Shown: positions 45,216 through 57,250 of the stretch, piece by piece
Layout: every line of letters starts with the position of its first letter
How positions within the stretch are numbered: position 1 is the stretch's first letter
DNA from: Hofstenia miamia
Lineage: Eukaryota; Xenacoelomorpha; Acoela
Length of the DNA: 64,000 bases
Assembly: GCA_004352715.1 (NCBI GenBank)
Contig: SCFE01000075.1
Location: forward strand, 483,783 to 547,782
Reading direction: 5' to 3'
Position numbers and translations under genes: made by a program
Notes under the pieces: model-generated
Told to the model about the DNA's origin: nothing
The model's input: only the letters and a program-made list of their open reading frames with translations
Database searches by the model: none

Positions 45216-45660
45216 AATATATGTGAAAGACTGTAAGACTACATATTTTATCATGCAGTTTGTAGAAAGTGCAATAACTAACTTAAATTTCGATTTCAGA
45301 TTTTGATTTTCAGCTTTTCCATTGTTTTATAAATAGCAATAGATTTAAGAAACGATTCGACATCTAACAATTCATTGTCAAATAACTAAATCTACTTCTG
45401 AATAACTTATTGAATTTTGAATGTTGTACACATAAACATTTATATTAGTCTTGTATAGGCATGGGTATACATTTTACTATGCGGGGTTGTATGATTAAAG
45501 ACCGGGTAAAACACTTGTAAAATGCAAAAAGAATATGCTTTAGAAGTGAACACTGCTTATGGAAACTATTTTGTCTTTGAATGCGTTGCGGCTTTGGGCG
45601 TGACCGACCGTAAGCCGCCTGAACTCCGACGGCTGCAGCTTCAATTTTCAAATCACGATC

Positions 45661-46743
45661 TTTAGAGGCCTTAGATTAACTTTTGTTTTGACTTACAAAC
45701 TGAAACAAAAAGGATTTAATTATTTTTATTCAAAGTGGGTGTAATTCCAAATGAATTATAATAAATGTGATGAATAGTATATACAATAAAAAATTTGCGG
45801 CCGAGAACTGCTTTAATCTTAGAAGCATCAGCGGGCAGCTGATTTTAACATCAAGGCCATTGTCGACTACGGATATAATTAAAAATTAGCGACCGGCTGT
45901 GGCTGGCCAAGAAGCCAATTAATGGTTGCAAATTTAAAGATTTTCCTTCAAACCTAGTGCGAAACAGTTTGAAGAGTGAAGCTTGAATCAACATATATTT
46001 TACAGTATATAACTGTGTTTGAATTTGCAATGTCAAGTTATGGGTAGTAGTGATGTGCAGGTAAGACTTTTTTGTCTCATTACTTATGTCTAGGAAACAC
46101 ATCAAACTCCCTCAAATCATTATTTCTTGAAGTGTGTTAAAATTGCAAGTAATGTACTAAGCAGAACAACAATAATTTGTGCTGAACTGCGTTATTAATT
46201 GCATCAATAATTGCTTTGTAATTTAAGGATTATTGAGAATAATTTAATTACTATTTAATATTTAATATTGTAATTCAATGCTTTGAACTGAGTCTATATA
46301 AAACAATAAAGCTACTATTAAATTGTTGTTAATGGATTTAAGGAAAATTCTGACGTAACATACTGCCTTTTAATAAAATATAAATATATTAAATATATTT
46401 CCTTTCAAAGTTTAGAAATATTTGTCTGCTTTCGAAAAATCTAGCAAATTAAATGAATATATATATATATATATGCTTTATTTATAATAACTTTATTACT
46501 CGTACATGCTACAAATGTAATGTAAAAAGAAAAATTAGAAAATGTTCAATAGGACCCAGTTGAAATTTTAGTTTTAATATAGTTAGTTTTGCAGAAAAAA
46601 ATTTCTTGAATATCGTACATTTTTTCATAACTAATTTTACTTATGTCTCCTTTGTATACATATAAAAGTAATTTTTTCCTTGCTTTTGGTAATATTAATC
46701 TTTATATATGTACGATTCATATATATATATATATATATATATT
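45661..46743. repeat. 1083-bp tandem unit, copy 1
   Basis: The segment from TTTAGAGGCCTTAGATTAAC is repeated 1083 bp downstream. It contains TA tracts near 46458-46474 and 46719-46741, the latter forming the junction with copy 2. No gene or transposase is seen inside. Confidence 0.95.
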
Positions 46744-47555
46744 TTTAGAGGCCTTAGATTAACTTTTGTTTTGACTTACAAACTGAAACAAAAAGGATTT
46801 AATTATTTTTATTCAAAGTGGGTGTAATTCCAAATGAATTATAATAAATGTGATGAATAGTATATACAATAAAAAATTTGCGGCCGAGAACTGCTTTAAT
46901 ATTAGAAGCATCAGCGGGCAGCTGATTTTAACATCAAGGCCATTGTCGACTACGGATATAATTAAAAATTAGCGACCGGCTGTGGCTGGCCAAGAAGCCA
47001 ATTAATGGTTGCAAATTTAAAGATTTTCCTTCAAACCTAGTGCGAAACAGTTTGAAGAGTGAAGCTTGAATCAACATATATTTTACAGTATATAACTGTG
47101 TTTGAATTTGCAATGTCAAGTTATGGGTAGTAGTGATGTGCAGGTAAGACTTTTTTGTCTCATTACTTATGTCTAGGAAACACATCAAACTCCCTCAAAT
47201 CATTATTTCTTGAAGTGTGTTAAAATTGCAAGTAATGTACTAAGCAGAACAACAATAATTTGTGCTGAACTGCGTTATTAATTGCATCAATAATTGCTTT
47301 GTAATTTAAGGATTATTGAGAATAATTTAATTACTATTTAATATTTAATATTGTAATTCAATGCTTTGAACTGAGTCTATATAAAACAATAAAGCTACTA
47401 TTAAATTGTTGTTAATGGATTTAAGGAAAATTCTGACGTAACATACTGCCTTTTAATAAAATATAAATATATTAAATATATTTCCTTTCAAAGTTTAGAA
47501 ATATTTGTCTGCTTTCGAAAAATCTAGCAAATTAAATGAATATATATATATATAT
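46744..47555. repeat. 1083-bp tandem unit, copy 2 (cut by the gap)
   Basis: It matches copy 1 across 812 bp with a single difference noticed (C at 45818 against A at the equivalent position). It runs into the gap exactly at the first internal (TA)n. The missing last quarter, equivalent to 46475-46743, is presumably in the gap. Confidence 0.95.
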
Positions 47556-48555
47556 NNNNNNNNNNNNNNNNNNNNNNNNNNNNNNNNNNNNNNNNNNNNN
47601 NNNNNNNNNNNNNNNNNNNNNNNNNNNNNNNNNNNNNNNNNNNNNNNNNNNNNNNNNNNNNNNNNNNNNNNNNNNNNNNNNNNNNNNNNNNNNNNNNNNN
47701 NNNNNNNNNNNNNNNNNNNNNNNNNNNNNNNNNNNNNNNNNNNNNNNNNNNNNNNNNNNNNNNNNNNNNNNNNNNNNNNNNNNNNNNNNNNNNNNNNNNN
47801 NNNNNNNNNNNNNNNNNNNNNNNNNNNNNNNNNNNNNNNNNNNNNNNNNNNNNNNNNNNNNNNNNNNNNNNNNNNNNNNNNNNNNNNNNNNNNNNNNNNN
47901 NNNNNNNNNNNNNNNNNNNNNNNNNNNNNNNNNNNNNNNNNNNNNNNNNNNNNNNNNNNNNNNNNNNNNNNNNNNNNNNNNNNNNNNNNNNNNNNNNNNN
48001 NNNNNNNNNNNNNNNNNNNNNNNNNNNNNNNNNNNNNNNNNNNNNNNNNNNNNNNNNNNNNNNNNNNNNNNNNNNNNNNNNNNNNNNNNNNNNNNNNNNN
48101 NNNNNNNNNNNNNNNNNNNNNNNNNNNNNNNNNNNNNNNNNNNNNNNNNNNNNNNNNNNNNNNNNNNNNNNNNNNNNNNNNNNNNNNNNNNNNNNNNNNN
48201 NNNNNNNNNNNNNNNNNNNNNNNNNNNNNNNNNNNNNNNNNNNNNNNNNNNNNNNNNNNNNNNNNNNNNNNNNNNNNNNNNNNNNNNNNNNNNNNNNNNN
48301 NNNNNNNNNNNNNNNNNNNNNNNNNNNNNNNNNNNNNNNNNNNNNNNNNNNNNNNNNNNNNNNNNNNNNNNNNNNNNNNNNNNNNNNNNNNNNNNNNNNN
48401 NNNNNNNNNNNNNNNNNNNNNNNNNNNNNNNNNNNNNNNNNNNNNNNNNNNNNNNNNNNNNNNNNNNNNNNNNNNNNNNNNNNNNNNNNNNNNNNNNNNN
48501 NNNNNNNNNNNNNNNNNNNNNNNNNNNNNNNNNNNNNNNNNNNNNNNNNNNNNNN
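47556..48555. other. Assembly gap, 1000 N
   Basis: Exactly 1000 N, a placeholder size, following a (TA)n tract. Confidence 0.99.
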
Positions 48556-48639
48556 AACTGCTCCCCAAAACAAGAAATTACATTTTGTCATCTTTGCTGT
48601 TTCCAAATCAACTCTTTATTTTTAATATTTTTATAGTTT

Positions 48640-49100
48640 TTTAAAATAACAAATCAATTACCTCCTTATAATTCAATATCATTTCCAAACTTTTTTCATA
48701 AGCGCAATATAAGAACTAATCATTATACTAGCATTAAATTTCGTAAAAAAATCAAGCAACAGTCTTTTATTAATGTTGCAATTCGCAATTGGAATCGATT
48801 ACCAAGTGAAATTAAAATGATTAAGAGTGCAATTACGTTTAAAAGAAAATTAAAAGCATTTATGTTGAAGGAAAAATTCATTTTGGGTAAATCATGGTTA
48901 GGATTCAAATTTTACAATAAAGATTATACAATAACACGCAATTAATTTCCATAGCCTGAACAGAACAGATTTTGTAGTTCTATTTTTTTTTTTGTAAATA
49001 TAGTTATTTGTTATCATTCTTGACGCTATTCAGATAATAACCAGTTTTGTAATTGAAAATATTATCTGAATAAAGAATATCTTATCTTATCTTATCTTAA
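48640..49100 (+). mobile_element. LINE 3' end with (TATCT)n tail
   Basis: The frame to the stop at 48943-48945 contains NIRTNHYTSIKFRKK, then FINVAIRNWNRLPSEIK and TFKRKLKAF. This is the standard ending of a non-LTR retrotransposon protein (R-x-W-N-x-L-P-x-E-I ... F-K-R-K-L). The 3' end reads GAATAAAGA and then (TATCT)n at about 49078-49098. Everything upstream is in the gap or truncated. Confidence 0.8.
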
Positions 49101-49169
49101 AAACATCATCAGAATACAAATATTAAAAAACTTAATATATTTACATTAGACTGCACTTTATATAATAAA

Positions 49170-49620
49170 TTTAATATTGCATTCTGTAAAATAAGTTCAA
49201 TGGCATCATATTTAATTATTAGTGCTTCTCCTATTTTATGATGTTGTGATCATAGTCGGATGTAAAATTTTTTTTGCCTTGGTTGATGTATTTGCATAAA
49301 AATTTCGGATTTTAGGTGCCCATTCATATGTTCCATAATTCTTGTACCCAATTGTCGCTTTGCTTCGCCGACCTATGTTTTATCACTATCATCACATTTA
49401 TATGTGAACCTAAATTTTTAGGATTTGAACTTTTTTTTTTAAACATATCTATCGTTTTGTATGGTGTAAATATTGGAATGATCTTTGTCTTTTATAATTT
49501 GCTATTCATTGTTGTAATTTTTTTTAAAATTGTTTACTTGGTTTTCTATATAGTGAAGCTTGAAATAAACATTAGTCTTGGTTTCATTAATGCTTTTTTT
49601 GTAAATTTGCATAGTGGAGT
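49170..49620 (-). mobile_element. Decayed PLE, GIY-YIG end, minus strand
   Basis: On the minus strand, YVGEAKRQLGTRIMEHMNGH, with LKSEIF following (about 49,370-49,300), matches YIGETKRHLQTRVNEHLSGH of the PLE at 1455-1846. Downstream IGEALIIKYDAIEL (about 49,230-49,190) matches ISEALIIKKSNEQR. Upstream KLHYIENQVNNFKKN near 49,530 resembles KLPFIRTREEQLKRT of the PLE at 63,292. Frameshifts and stops are present. Confidence 0.75.
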
Positions 49621-51296
49621 CACCTGAAAATAATGCAATAGAATATTCTTAATGAATTAATTTATACATAAAAATGTGATGATTGTGAGAAATTTTACAT
49701 GCAAAAGAACACATTATTCTAGTAATTACAAGTATAATAATTATATTTTAATCCCCTTTATAGCAAGGGCATTACTAAAGGGAATAAAACTTGCTCTTTG
49801 AAAATTTTACCCACCCTGGAATGCTCTATAGCCACTTGATGATTCTTCAAAAATTTCATGATAACACAACTATTGATTTTTATCAATATGCATGTATTTA
49901 CCAAAACACACTAGTGCATAATAAAAATTACTAATAACCCTAATAACTAAGGTTATTGCATCAGAACTTTTTCCAGGTTTTAGCAAATGTTAATGGAGAA
50001 ATTTCCACCAAGATATTTGAATTAACCTAATTATATATAGTTTTTTAGAAAGAGATAAATCCCTCTGGAAAATACTTGAAGTAACAAAATGAAATTTTTT
50101 GATCTTTCATTCATATGAATGCTGGGGGTAAAAAAAATAAGTGCATTTTTAGGGAAATATTTAAAAGAATGGGGCATAGTTTCCAATTTTGAAAAAAAAT
50201 AACATGTTCACTCATTATGGATTGTGCATTAACACAGGGATGTTGGACTTGTGACATGTTTCAAATTCTGTTATTTTAGCTTCAAGCACTAGAAAACTTT
50301 CTTATCGATAGAATAATAACTTACGTATGCCCATCCCATTGAATTAAATAAAAATGTGCAAAATTATATTTTGCAATAAAATATATGTAAATTTTGAATA
50401 TATCCAGAACCGGAGATATTTTCAATACAAATACAATTTATGCTATTCATTTCATATCTACGCCCTGAATTTCAATTCTGAAGCAGTTATTAAACATAAG
50501 TGTTTATTAATTTATGATACCTACTGCTAAGATAATTTGTCATTTCACATCAAAACAACTGAAACAGGAATGTATCTGGCTTTTAAAAAGTGCAAAAAAT
50601 AAGTGTAATTGTTACACTTAATAAGTACTAAAATATACTTATTTCACGTATTATGGTGCATATATCTTTGAGAAAACCTGATTCTTTAACATCCCCGTGA
50701 GATAAACTTTATAAAAAAAGTTGACTTAATCTGTTTTATTTTTTTGAAATTAAACATTGGCATTTATGATGTTTTAAATTTTAAAAAATTTCTTTTGGTG
50801 GACAATAAGTTGAGGTTTTAATAATAATAGTAAATGTTTAATTCACTATAATTAAGTACATCCTTACATTACAATACACTAATTTACTGGTAATTTTTTT
50901 ATCAAAATTTGCACAATAGAACACATCAGTCAATAATCGCTTAGCTCTGGAAGCTCAAACCGGAAGATTTTTGCAGTTATCGATTGCGACAACTACACTT
51001 AAAGGTTGTTTTTATTCCAGCAAAAATCTCACGGCTTTTCACTACAATTATTCTAGAATCACTAAACTAAATAGATATTTCTTAGCAATGACTCCATATT
51101 GCCTACATAATGTGCACAGAAACTTGAAAATAGCAGTTTTGATAATACAGTAGTAACGATAAGATCCTTCTAAGAGGGGGTTTTGACATAAACTTGTTGT
51201 ATTGTGTAAATACACTGTAAATGTGTTTAAGTATATACATCTTTATGCGTAAGTATATTATTCTAGTTAAATCATTTTTTAAATGGATGACTGAGT
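49621..51296. other. AT-rich noncoding stretch
   Basis: No gene or repeat pair was recognised. Confidence 0.35.
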
Positions 51297-51304
51297 TTTA
51301 TTGG

Positions 51305-51647
51305 TACTGTTCTGCGACCAAGGCAATTTTCTTGATCGTAGCCGGCCATGTAAAATAAATTTTGACGTTAGCCGGCCGTTTGGCCGTAAGTCTTTGGCCA
51401 TAGACGGTGGTTTACCGCAATGCTTTAGCCGTAGCCGGCTACTAAGCTACTTAGTGAAATACTGCAATTTTCAATGGTCAAAGCGATTATGTTTCAAAAA
51501 CAAAAATAAAAATCATGGAAGTAATTTATTGATTATAATTTTCAGAAATGAATCTTAGTCAGAATTTTGGCCGTAGTCGGCCGTTGGCAGCGGCTACTGC
51601 CTGTTGACGGCTAAGCCGTGGCCGCGGCCATTGACCGCAAAACACTA
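51305..51647. mobile_element. GC-rich hAT-type MITE, copy 1
   Basis: The ends are TACTGTTCTGCGACCAAGG and, complemented, TAGTGTTTTGCGGTCAATGG. Flanking 8-bp repeats TTTATTGG (51297-51304) and CTTATTGG (51648-51655) match at 7 of 8 positions. The outer parts are rich in GGCCGTAGCCGGC-type sequence, and the centre is AT-rich. It lies about 180 bp before the receptor exon at 51825. A related copy is at 56869-57185. Confidence 0.75.
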
Positions 51648-51824
51648 CTTATTGGACCAGTTTGACACCACAGCGTTATTTTTTTCACTGGGATTAGAAA
51701 CCGCTAAGATGAAATATTACGAAAAATTTTCCTTTTCAAATTTTAAAAAATTAGAAAACAAATTTGCTTAAACTGTTAAATTAGAGTTATTTGATTAATC
51801 TTTCTTCCAAATGGTCTTTGTTAG

Positions 51825-53596
51825 AGAGCTTTTGTTTAGATTGCGAAGATCATCAATTTACATGTATGTCACCTCGTCAATGCATACCACTCAGTTCAAT
51901 ATGCGATGGTGTCCAAGATTGCATATCGGGACAAGATGAGAAAATCAGTACATGTGTAAATTGCACTGGTTTTATATGCATAGACTCATCAATTTGCATA
52001 GACAAGAGCAGAAAATGTGACGGTAACATTGATTGCACACCAAGAAATAAGGTTCCTGATGATAGGTCAGATGAAACCTCTTGTGAATGCCAAGAATTCA
52101 CTTGTTATTTTAACAAACAATGCTTTTCCTTTGAGGAATATTGTAATGGAGAACTTGACTGCTTTACTATTGCTGATGAAGATACATCCGATGAGTCAAA
52201 TTGCCTTCAACCTGATTTATATCCAAAGTTCTGTCGCAAACTTTATTATGATGATCCTAAGATTCAGTACGTTGTGAATAACATTTACATGGGTTTGTTT
52301 AGAAAGAAAACAGAAATCATAGAATACATAGATGTTGATGTCGAAGTATTTAGCCTTTCTAAATCCATTCCAGAAATCTTGAGAAGTTTTGTCCGTAGTA
52401 ATCCTTCCAATGTTTGCCAAAATCCGAAATGGGAAGCTTTATACGAAGGCAGCGAACACATTTTTCTTCACTTAACGAAAACTACATTGAAAGCAATCAA
52501 TTGTACTGTATTTTTTACAAACCTCTTTGGTGTACTTTTTGGAATCTTTGGTAACACATTCATTCTCGTGTTTTGCATTCAACAAATACTGCAAAACAAC
52601 TACAACTATGTTTTAATTGGAAACTTGGCATTGGTTGACCTCATTATTTGCGTTACTCGAATGAGTTTCCGACTAGTGGAGTCCTACTGGGGAAAGTATA
52701 TTTATGGAAGAGCAAGATTTTCAAATTACTACGATCTTACACCTGAATTTATTACAATATGTTATTACGTAGTACCTCTTCGAACGATAAATCTAGTGGT
52801 GTCTCAATGGAATCTCGTTGGATTAGCTATCGAACGATTGATTATGATAAAGTATCCTTTAGGATCAAATTTAATTCTTACATTTAAAGTTCGATTGCTG
52901 TTTACTTTTACTTTAACATCAATTGCAGTTGCCATAGCATTCTGGTTTACCTATCATACATCTTGGGAATTCGTATCCACTGAACATCCCTATGCAATTC
53001 ATGATTTTAATCTTCACTGTACTTATGGTTTCCTTAAAGCATACTCTATAGATAAATTCCAAGTCCATTCTTCTTGGTTCCAAAGCATTATTTTTGATAA
53101 TCAAAACAATCTTATTAATCGAGTTCTGGAAATCAGTTTGTTCATTGGGATTCCAATAATCATACAAGTTACAATTTATATCTTGGTGATTTATTCTGGG
53201 TTAAAAACATTAAATCAGACACGTGTAACAAAGGCTTGTATTCGATTCTCTTTAATATGTCTAATGAGTAATATTGTCTATCTCATTTTTTCTTTTCCTC
53301 TAACTTACCATAAAATTCGTCTCATTCATGCCTATTGGATAAGAGACATGTTTATGTCGTCTGAAAACAATCATGAAATCCTACCATGGAGTACAGAAGA
53401 CACGAAATATAATGAATTTGACATTTACAGTTTGTCACAGTTCGACAAATTCATATTTCGTACTTCTGAGGATTTTTACATGCTAGTGAGTGCAATTAAT
53501 CCATGGATTTACATTTTTTTATGTAAAAAAATCCGTACTAGGATTCTACGTTGGAAATTCTTTTTCAACTGCCATTTATCATCTGCAAAAAAATAA
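51825..53596 (+). CDS. LDLa-GPCR: three LDLa modules plus seven-helix domain, last exon
   Basis: The exon is entered through an acceptor, TTGTTAG at 51818-51824, because the frame has no usable upstream ATG. The first in-frame ATG lies inside an LDLa module. Three LDLa modules follow (FCLDCEDHQFTC..., CTGFICIDSS..., CQEFTCYFNKQC...), then a linker of about 100 residues without leucine-rich repeats. After it comes a rhodopsin-type core: TM1 FGIFGNTFILVF (near 52,535), TM2 LIGNLALVDLI (52,615), TM3 ending AIERLIMIKYP (52,830; ERL in place of DRY), TM4 at about 52,900, TM5 at about 53,150, TM6 with SFPLTY (53,290) and TM7 SAINPWIYIF (53,495; NPxxY). It would be a cell-surface G-protein-coupled receptor with an LDLa ligand-binding ectodomain, of unknown ligand. 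The entry phase (1) fits the donor at 18245. The stop is at 53594. Confidence 0.88.
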
Positions 53597-53747
53597 ATAT
53601 ATTTGATGCGTCAAACAGCGCCTAAACACTCCTTTTACTATTTGTAATATTTTCATAATTGTATAATTATATCGCTTAAGATTCTTTCTTTTAACATTAT
53701 AATAACTAAACCTCCATTTTATATATTTATAAAAATTGCCTTTTGTG

Positions 53748-53753
53748 AATAAA
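53748..53753 (+). promoter_or_regulatory. Polyadenylation signal AATAAA
   Basis: AATAAA lies 152 bp after the receptor stop codon and is a likely 3' end signal for that transcript. Another AATAAA-like run directly overlaps the stop. Confidence 0.5.
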
Positions 53754-56700
53754 TATTTAAAGCAAAGTTAAAAGGGAAACGTAAATAGATTTCATTTTTT
53801 CAACACAAATTGTGACATCTTTCAGTATAAACTATCTTGGAAATGCTAACAGGCGAGTACTTCACAGAGTTCGAAACCCAAACTCAATCGAGAAAAAGTT
53901 GTAAGAGTGTTCATATCAATAAGCCTAATATAATCATTAGATGTAGGGGCGAATCTTGATCTATTGAATAGAACTTGCAATTACACCAAGAAAAAGTACA
54001 TTAAACCGTTAAAAATTGACCCGACCTGTGGTCGTTTCCATCTCTGACTCTGACACAATCACTATCTAGTCTTAGCACGAAATTAACCGATAACTCTCAT
54101 GAAACAACAAAGTAAAAATTTTTATCTCATTTTTACATATTGGTACCTACAAAATCTAAAACTTTTTAAAGTTTTTTAATAAAGCTCATTAAAAAGCATT
54201 ATTATATATTTCCTCCTTATTTTTATAATAGAAGAAAAGCTATTTTTAATTTAGTTTTTAATCAATTATAACTCTTACGTACGTCCAGTTATCGCTTTCA
54301 AGAAAAGTGCCGTTAAAGTTGAAATTTTAGTTAGAGTTAAATGTCCTTTTTTTATTTGCTCAATCTTAAGTGTAGATTAAGACCATCAAAAAGAGTACAA
54401 ATTATTAATAGATGTTTTCCTAAATATATTAAAAATATTCACTTAATTGTTAATTGTTATCTTTTGATTAAATATGTTTTCGAATAATAATTATTCCATG
54501 TGTTTTTAATTTTTCAAAATTCTGTTTGGACATTTTAATTATTTGTTTCTAAATTGTCATCTCAACTAATAGACAAGTAAAACAACTACTATATTTCTAT
54601 TATTTGAATTTATGATGTAATTCGAACAGCAAAATTATGAATCTCTCAATTGCAATAAGATTGAGTATTTAATTACGGTTCTGCGAGACAATATAGTCCA
54701 ATGTGATTTTTGGGACTAGGTATATCAGTGAGATTGAATCAAGTATGGGAAATTTTCAAGGAATGAGGACAATATGATTTTGACTAATGATATGGCCCTC
54801 CGGGGTCAATGAAAGAAATAATATTTGTAATAGCGCAATACTATATGACGTATTTTTTAAATAATTCTTTACTTTTCGACCTGATAAATTAGCAATTATG
54901 CTAAAGACAATGATTTTATTCAAAGGCTGATAATTTAAAATAGCTTTGTGTCTCAAAGTTAATTACATCTGAAGTTGATTATTTCAAATACATACTTATC
55001 GGCTTCAGCAACCAGAGCTCCAGTTTAATGGCATTAGTTACAGGCGGCAGAAAACAATAAAATAATGTTTCTTGAATCAGAGGTCCTCAGAACAGACTAT
55101 AACTGAGAACAATGAATTTAAAATAACAACAGAAAACTATGCAAATAAGAAACAAAAAATAATACCATCTTTTTCTTCAGCATGTCTTCAATTATTTTCA
55201 GTAATACCGACCTTCTTCCGATTTCCATGACTTTCTCCATTACTTACAAACTTTCAGTGTGATAGTATTCAGGTTCATCTGCTTGTGAAACAAGTCACAT
55301 CCAGACTACGACCCGGCCAACTCGAGAACAATAAATAGCTTTTTATAGTACAATAAAGAGATGATAAAATTTCAATTCAATATCGCTTCAATATTTTTTC
55401 GTTGACGTCAAATCCTTTCTTAATCAGATGGCTGGAAGTTTGAAAAATATTTTCTTATATTGTTTTTGTATCCAGATGAGAAGAACTTTAATCCGCTTCC
55501 AAGAAATCGAATATAATTAACTATGAAAGCAAAAATTTTTTGCTTAGATACGTAAAATGATCAAATCAAGTTTCTATTCAAACTAACTAAATTTTGCAAA
55601 TTTAAACATTTTTAGTATATTTCATTGTTCAACTTACTGACAATTGACACATCTAAGGTAAATGTGATGATCTTGTTTATATTAATTTATTATAAGCACT
55701 GTTGTAACATCAGATTTATACACATGGGTCTTTCCCACCCAAAACATATTAATATTAGTGAGTAATTATTAATCACATAAAATTTGTAATTTGGGTCAAA
55801 TTTAATTAATATATTTCGACAATCATTACATCATTGACAAGAAATTTATCTTCAGTGAAGCGAAAGTACAGATATTTCTGCAGTTGGATTATTCCCAACC
55901 AGAACAACATTGGAAGGTTTTTATGTCAATATATTTCAAGGCTCTTATGGCAGAAATTGTAGCTAACTACAATGATAATATTTGATTTTGAGAACACATG
56001 GTTGTTACTCATTCTATGATTATTGCGAATTGGGTAATTTTTTAAAACTTTTATCTATAAACTTAAAAGCTTATGGTAAATTTTCGAAAAACAAACGAGG
56101 TGGGATGATCTGGCAATTACTGGAGGGGAACTATATCATTTAGCGGTGTTTGCATGAAGTAGTCCTCAAGCAGTCTTGAAAGATTTGTGCTATAAATTAT
56201 GATTCTGCGGAACTCTCACTTCCTCTTAGTCCAATTGCGTCACTTCCTATCCCAGTCACATGAAATTTGCTGGTCTCGTGCTGTCGCACTGCATGATGTC
56301 TATATTGAACATAATTGTGAAACTTATTATCAATGTTTTGAAATCAAATAAACCGGTTTCTCTATTTATGGTCCCAGTTCCATTTTAGTCTCAGTTGTAT
56401 TGATCAGTTTACTCACAGTCTATGGCACTTAAGACCATTAAATCCCATGATAATGAATGGCAACACAGAAACCTACTGTGAATGTAACCAAATAGTTTTC
56501 AATAAAAACATTTTTTTAGATTAGTATCTTGATACTGGAGTATCCTACCAATTTTCTTTCTTCTGCGGTAGTGGCACTACCTTAAATCATGATACTGTCT
56601 CAAAGTTTACCCACCAAAACCTTTTGGATATTATTTGAAGTTTATTCACGGATTTCTAGCAGGACTCGTTCACAGACATACAATATTTTTCAATTATGTG

Positions 56701-56868
56701 GTTTCGCATTGCCAGTTATCTGATATTAAAAAGAATTTTGCTCATTGTGTCTCAAATTCTTGCGGCCACAATATTTTTTTGCATTAAATTGCTTTTTAAG
56801 ATAAATTGACTCTATGGATTTCTAAAAAATTAAAAATCATTTTTTTTCTGACTACAACTAGTGACCTA
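53754..56868. other. Intergenic AT-rich stretch
   Basis: Only short unremarkable frames are present on either strand. No transposon end, RNA gene or coding motif was recognised over this 3.1 kb, the largest stretch without a recognisable feature. Confidence 0.4.
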
Positions 56869-57185
56869 CAGCCGGCCGTTGGTCGTAATGCTTTAGACGT
56901 AGCTAACCGTTAGCTGTTTTTTTTCTGTAATCGGAGCTTTTTACTAATACTAAGTGAAGTATTGAAATTTTAAATGGAACGATTAAAATATGCTCATAGT
57001 TCGGACAATTAAAAAAATCGTCAAAGCCACTAAGTTTTAAAAACAAAAATACAAATAAAAATCATGGAAATAAATTGTTTATCATAATGTTCAGAAATGA
57101 ATCTTAACCAGGACTTTGACCGTAAAACAAAATTTTTGCCAGATGGCCGGGATCAGCCGGCTAACGGTTAGGCCGTAGAACACAA
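56869..57185. repeat. GC-rich hAT-type MITE, copy 2 (decayed)
   Basis: It shares with 51305-51647 the order GCCGGCCGTT ... AATGCTTTAG ... AATAAAAATCATGGAA ... TTCAGAAATGAATCTTA ... GGCCG. It starts TAGTGACCTACAGCCGG. No clean target duplication was found, and the sequence is more diverged than copy 1. It ends about 65 bp past the stop codon of the acyltransferase. Confidence 0.65.
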
Positions 57186-57250
57186 ACTATAACTTGAAAG
57201 AAAATACAATTATATTGAATAACAAAAAAACCCAAATAAATTGAAATGAA

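Noticed and set aside
49316-49627. Hydrophobic plus-strand frame of 103 codons
   Set aside because: It is antisense to a recognisable PLE remnant. The hydrophobicity comes from T-rich DNA.
51791-51824. Starting the receptor at 51791
   Set aside because: The codon there is TTG, there is no ATG before the first LDLa module, and a splice acceptor lies at 51824.
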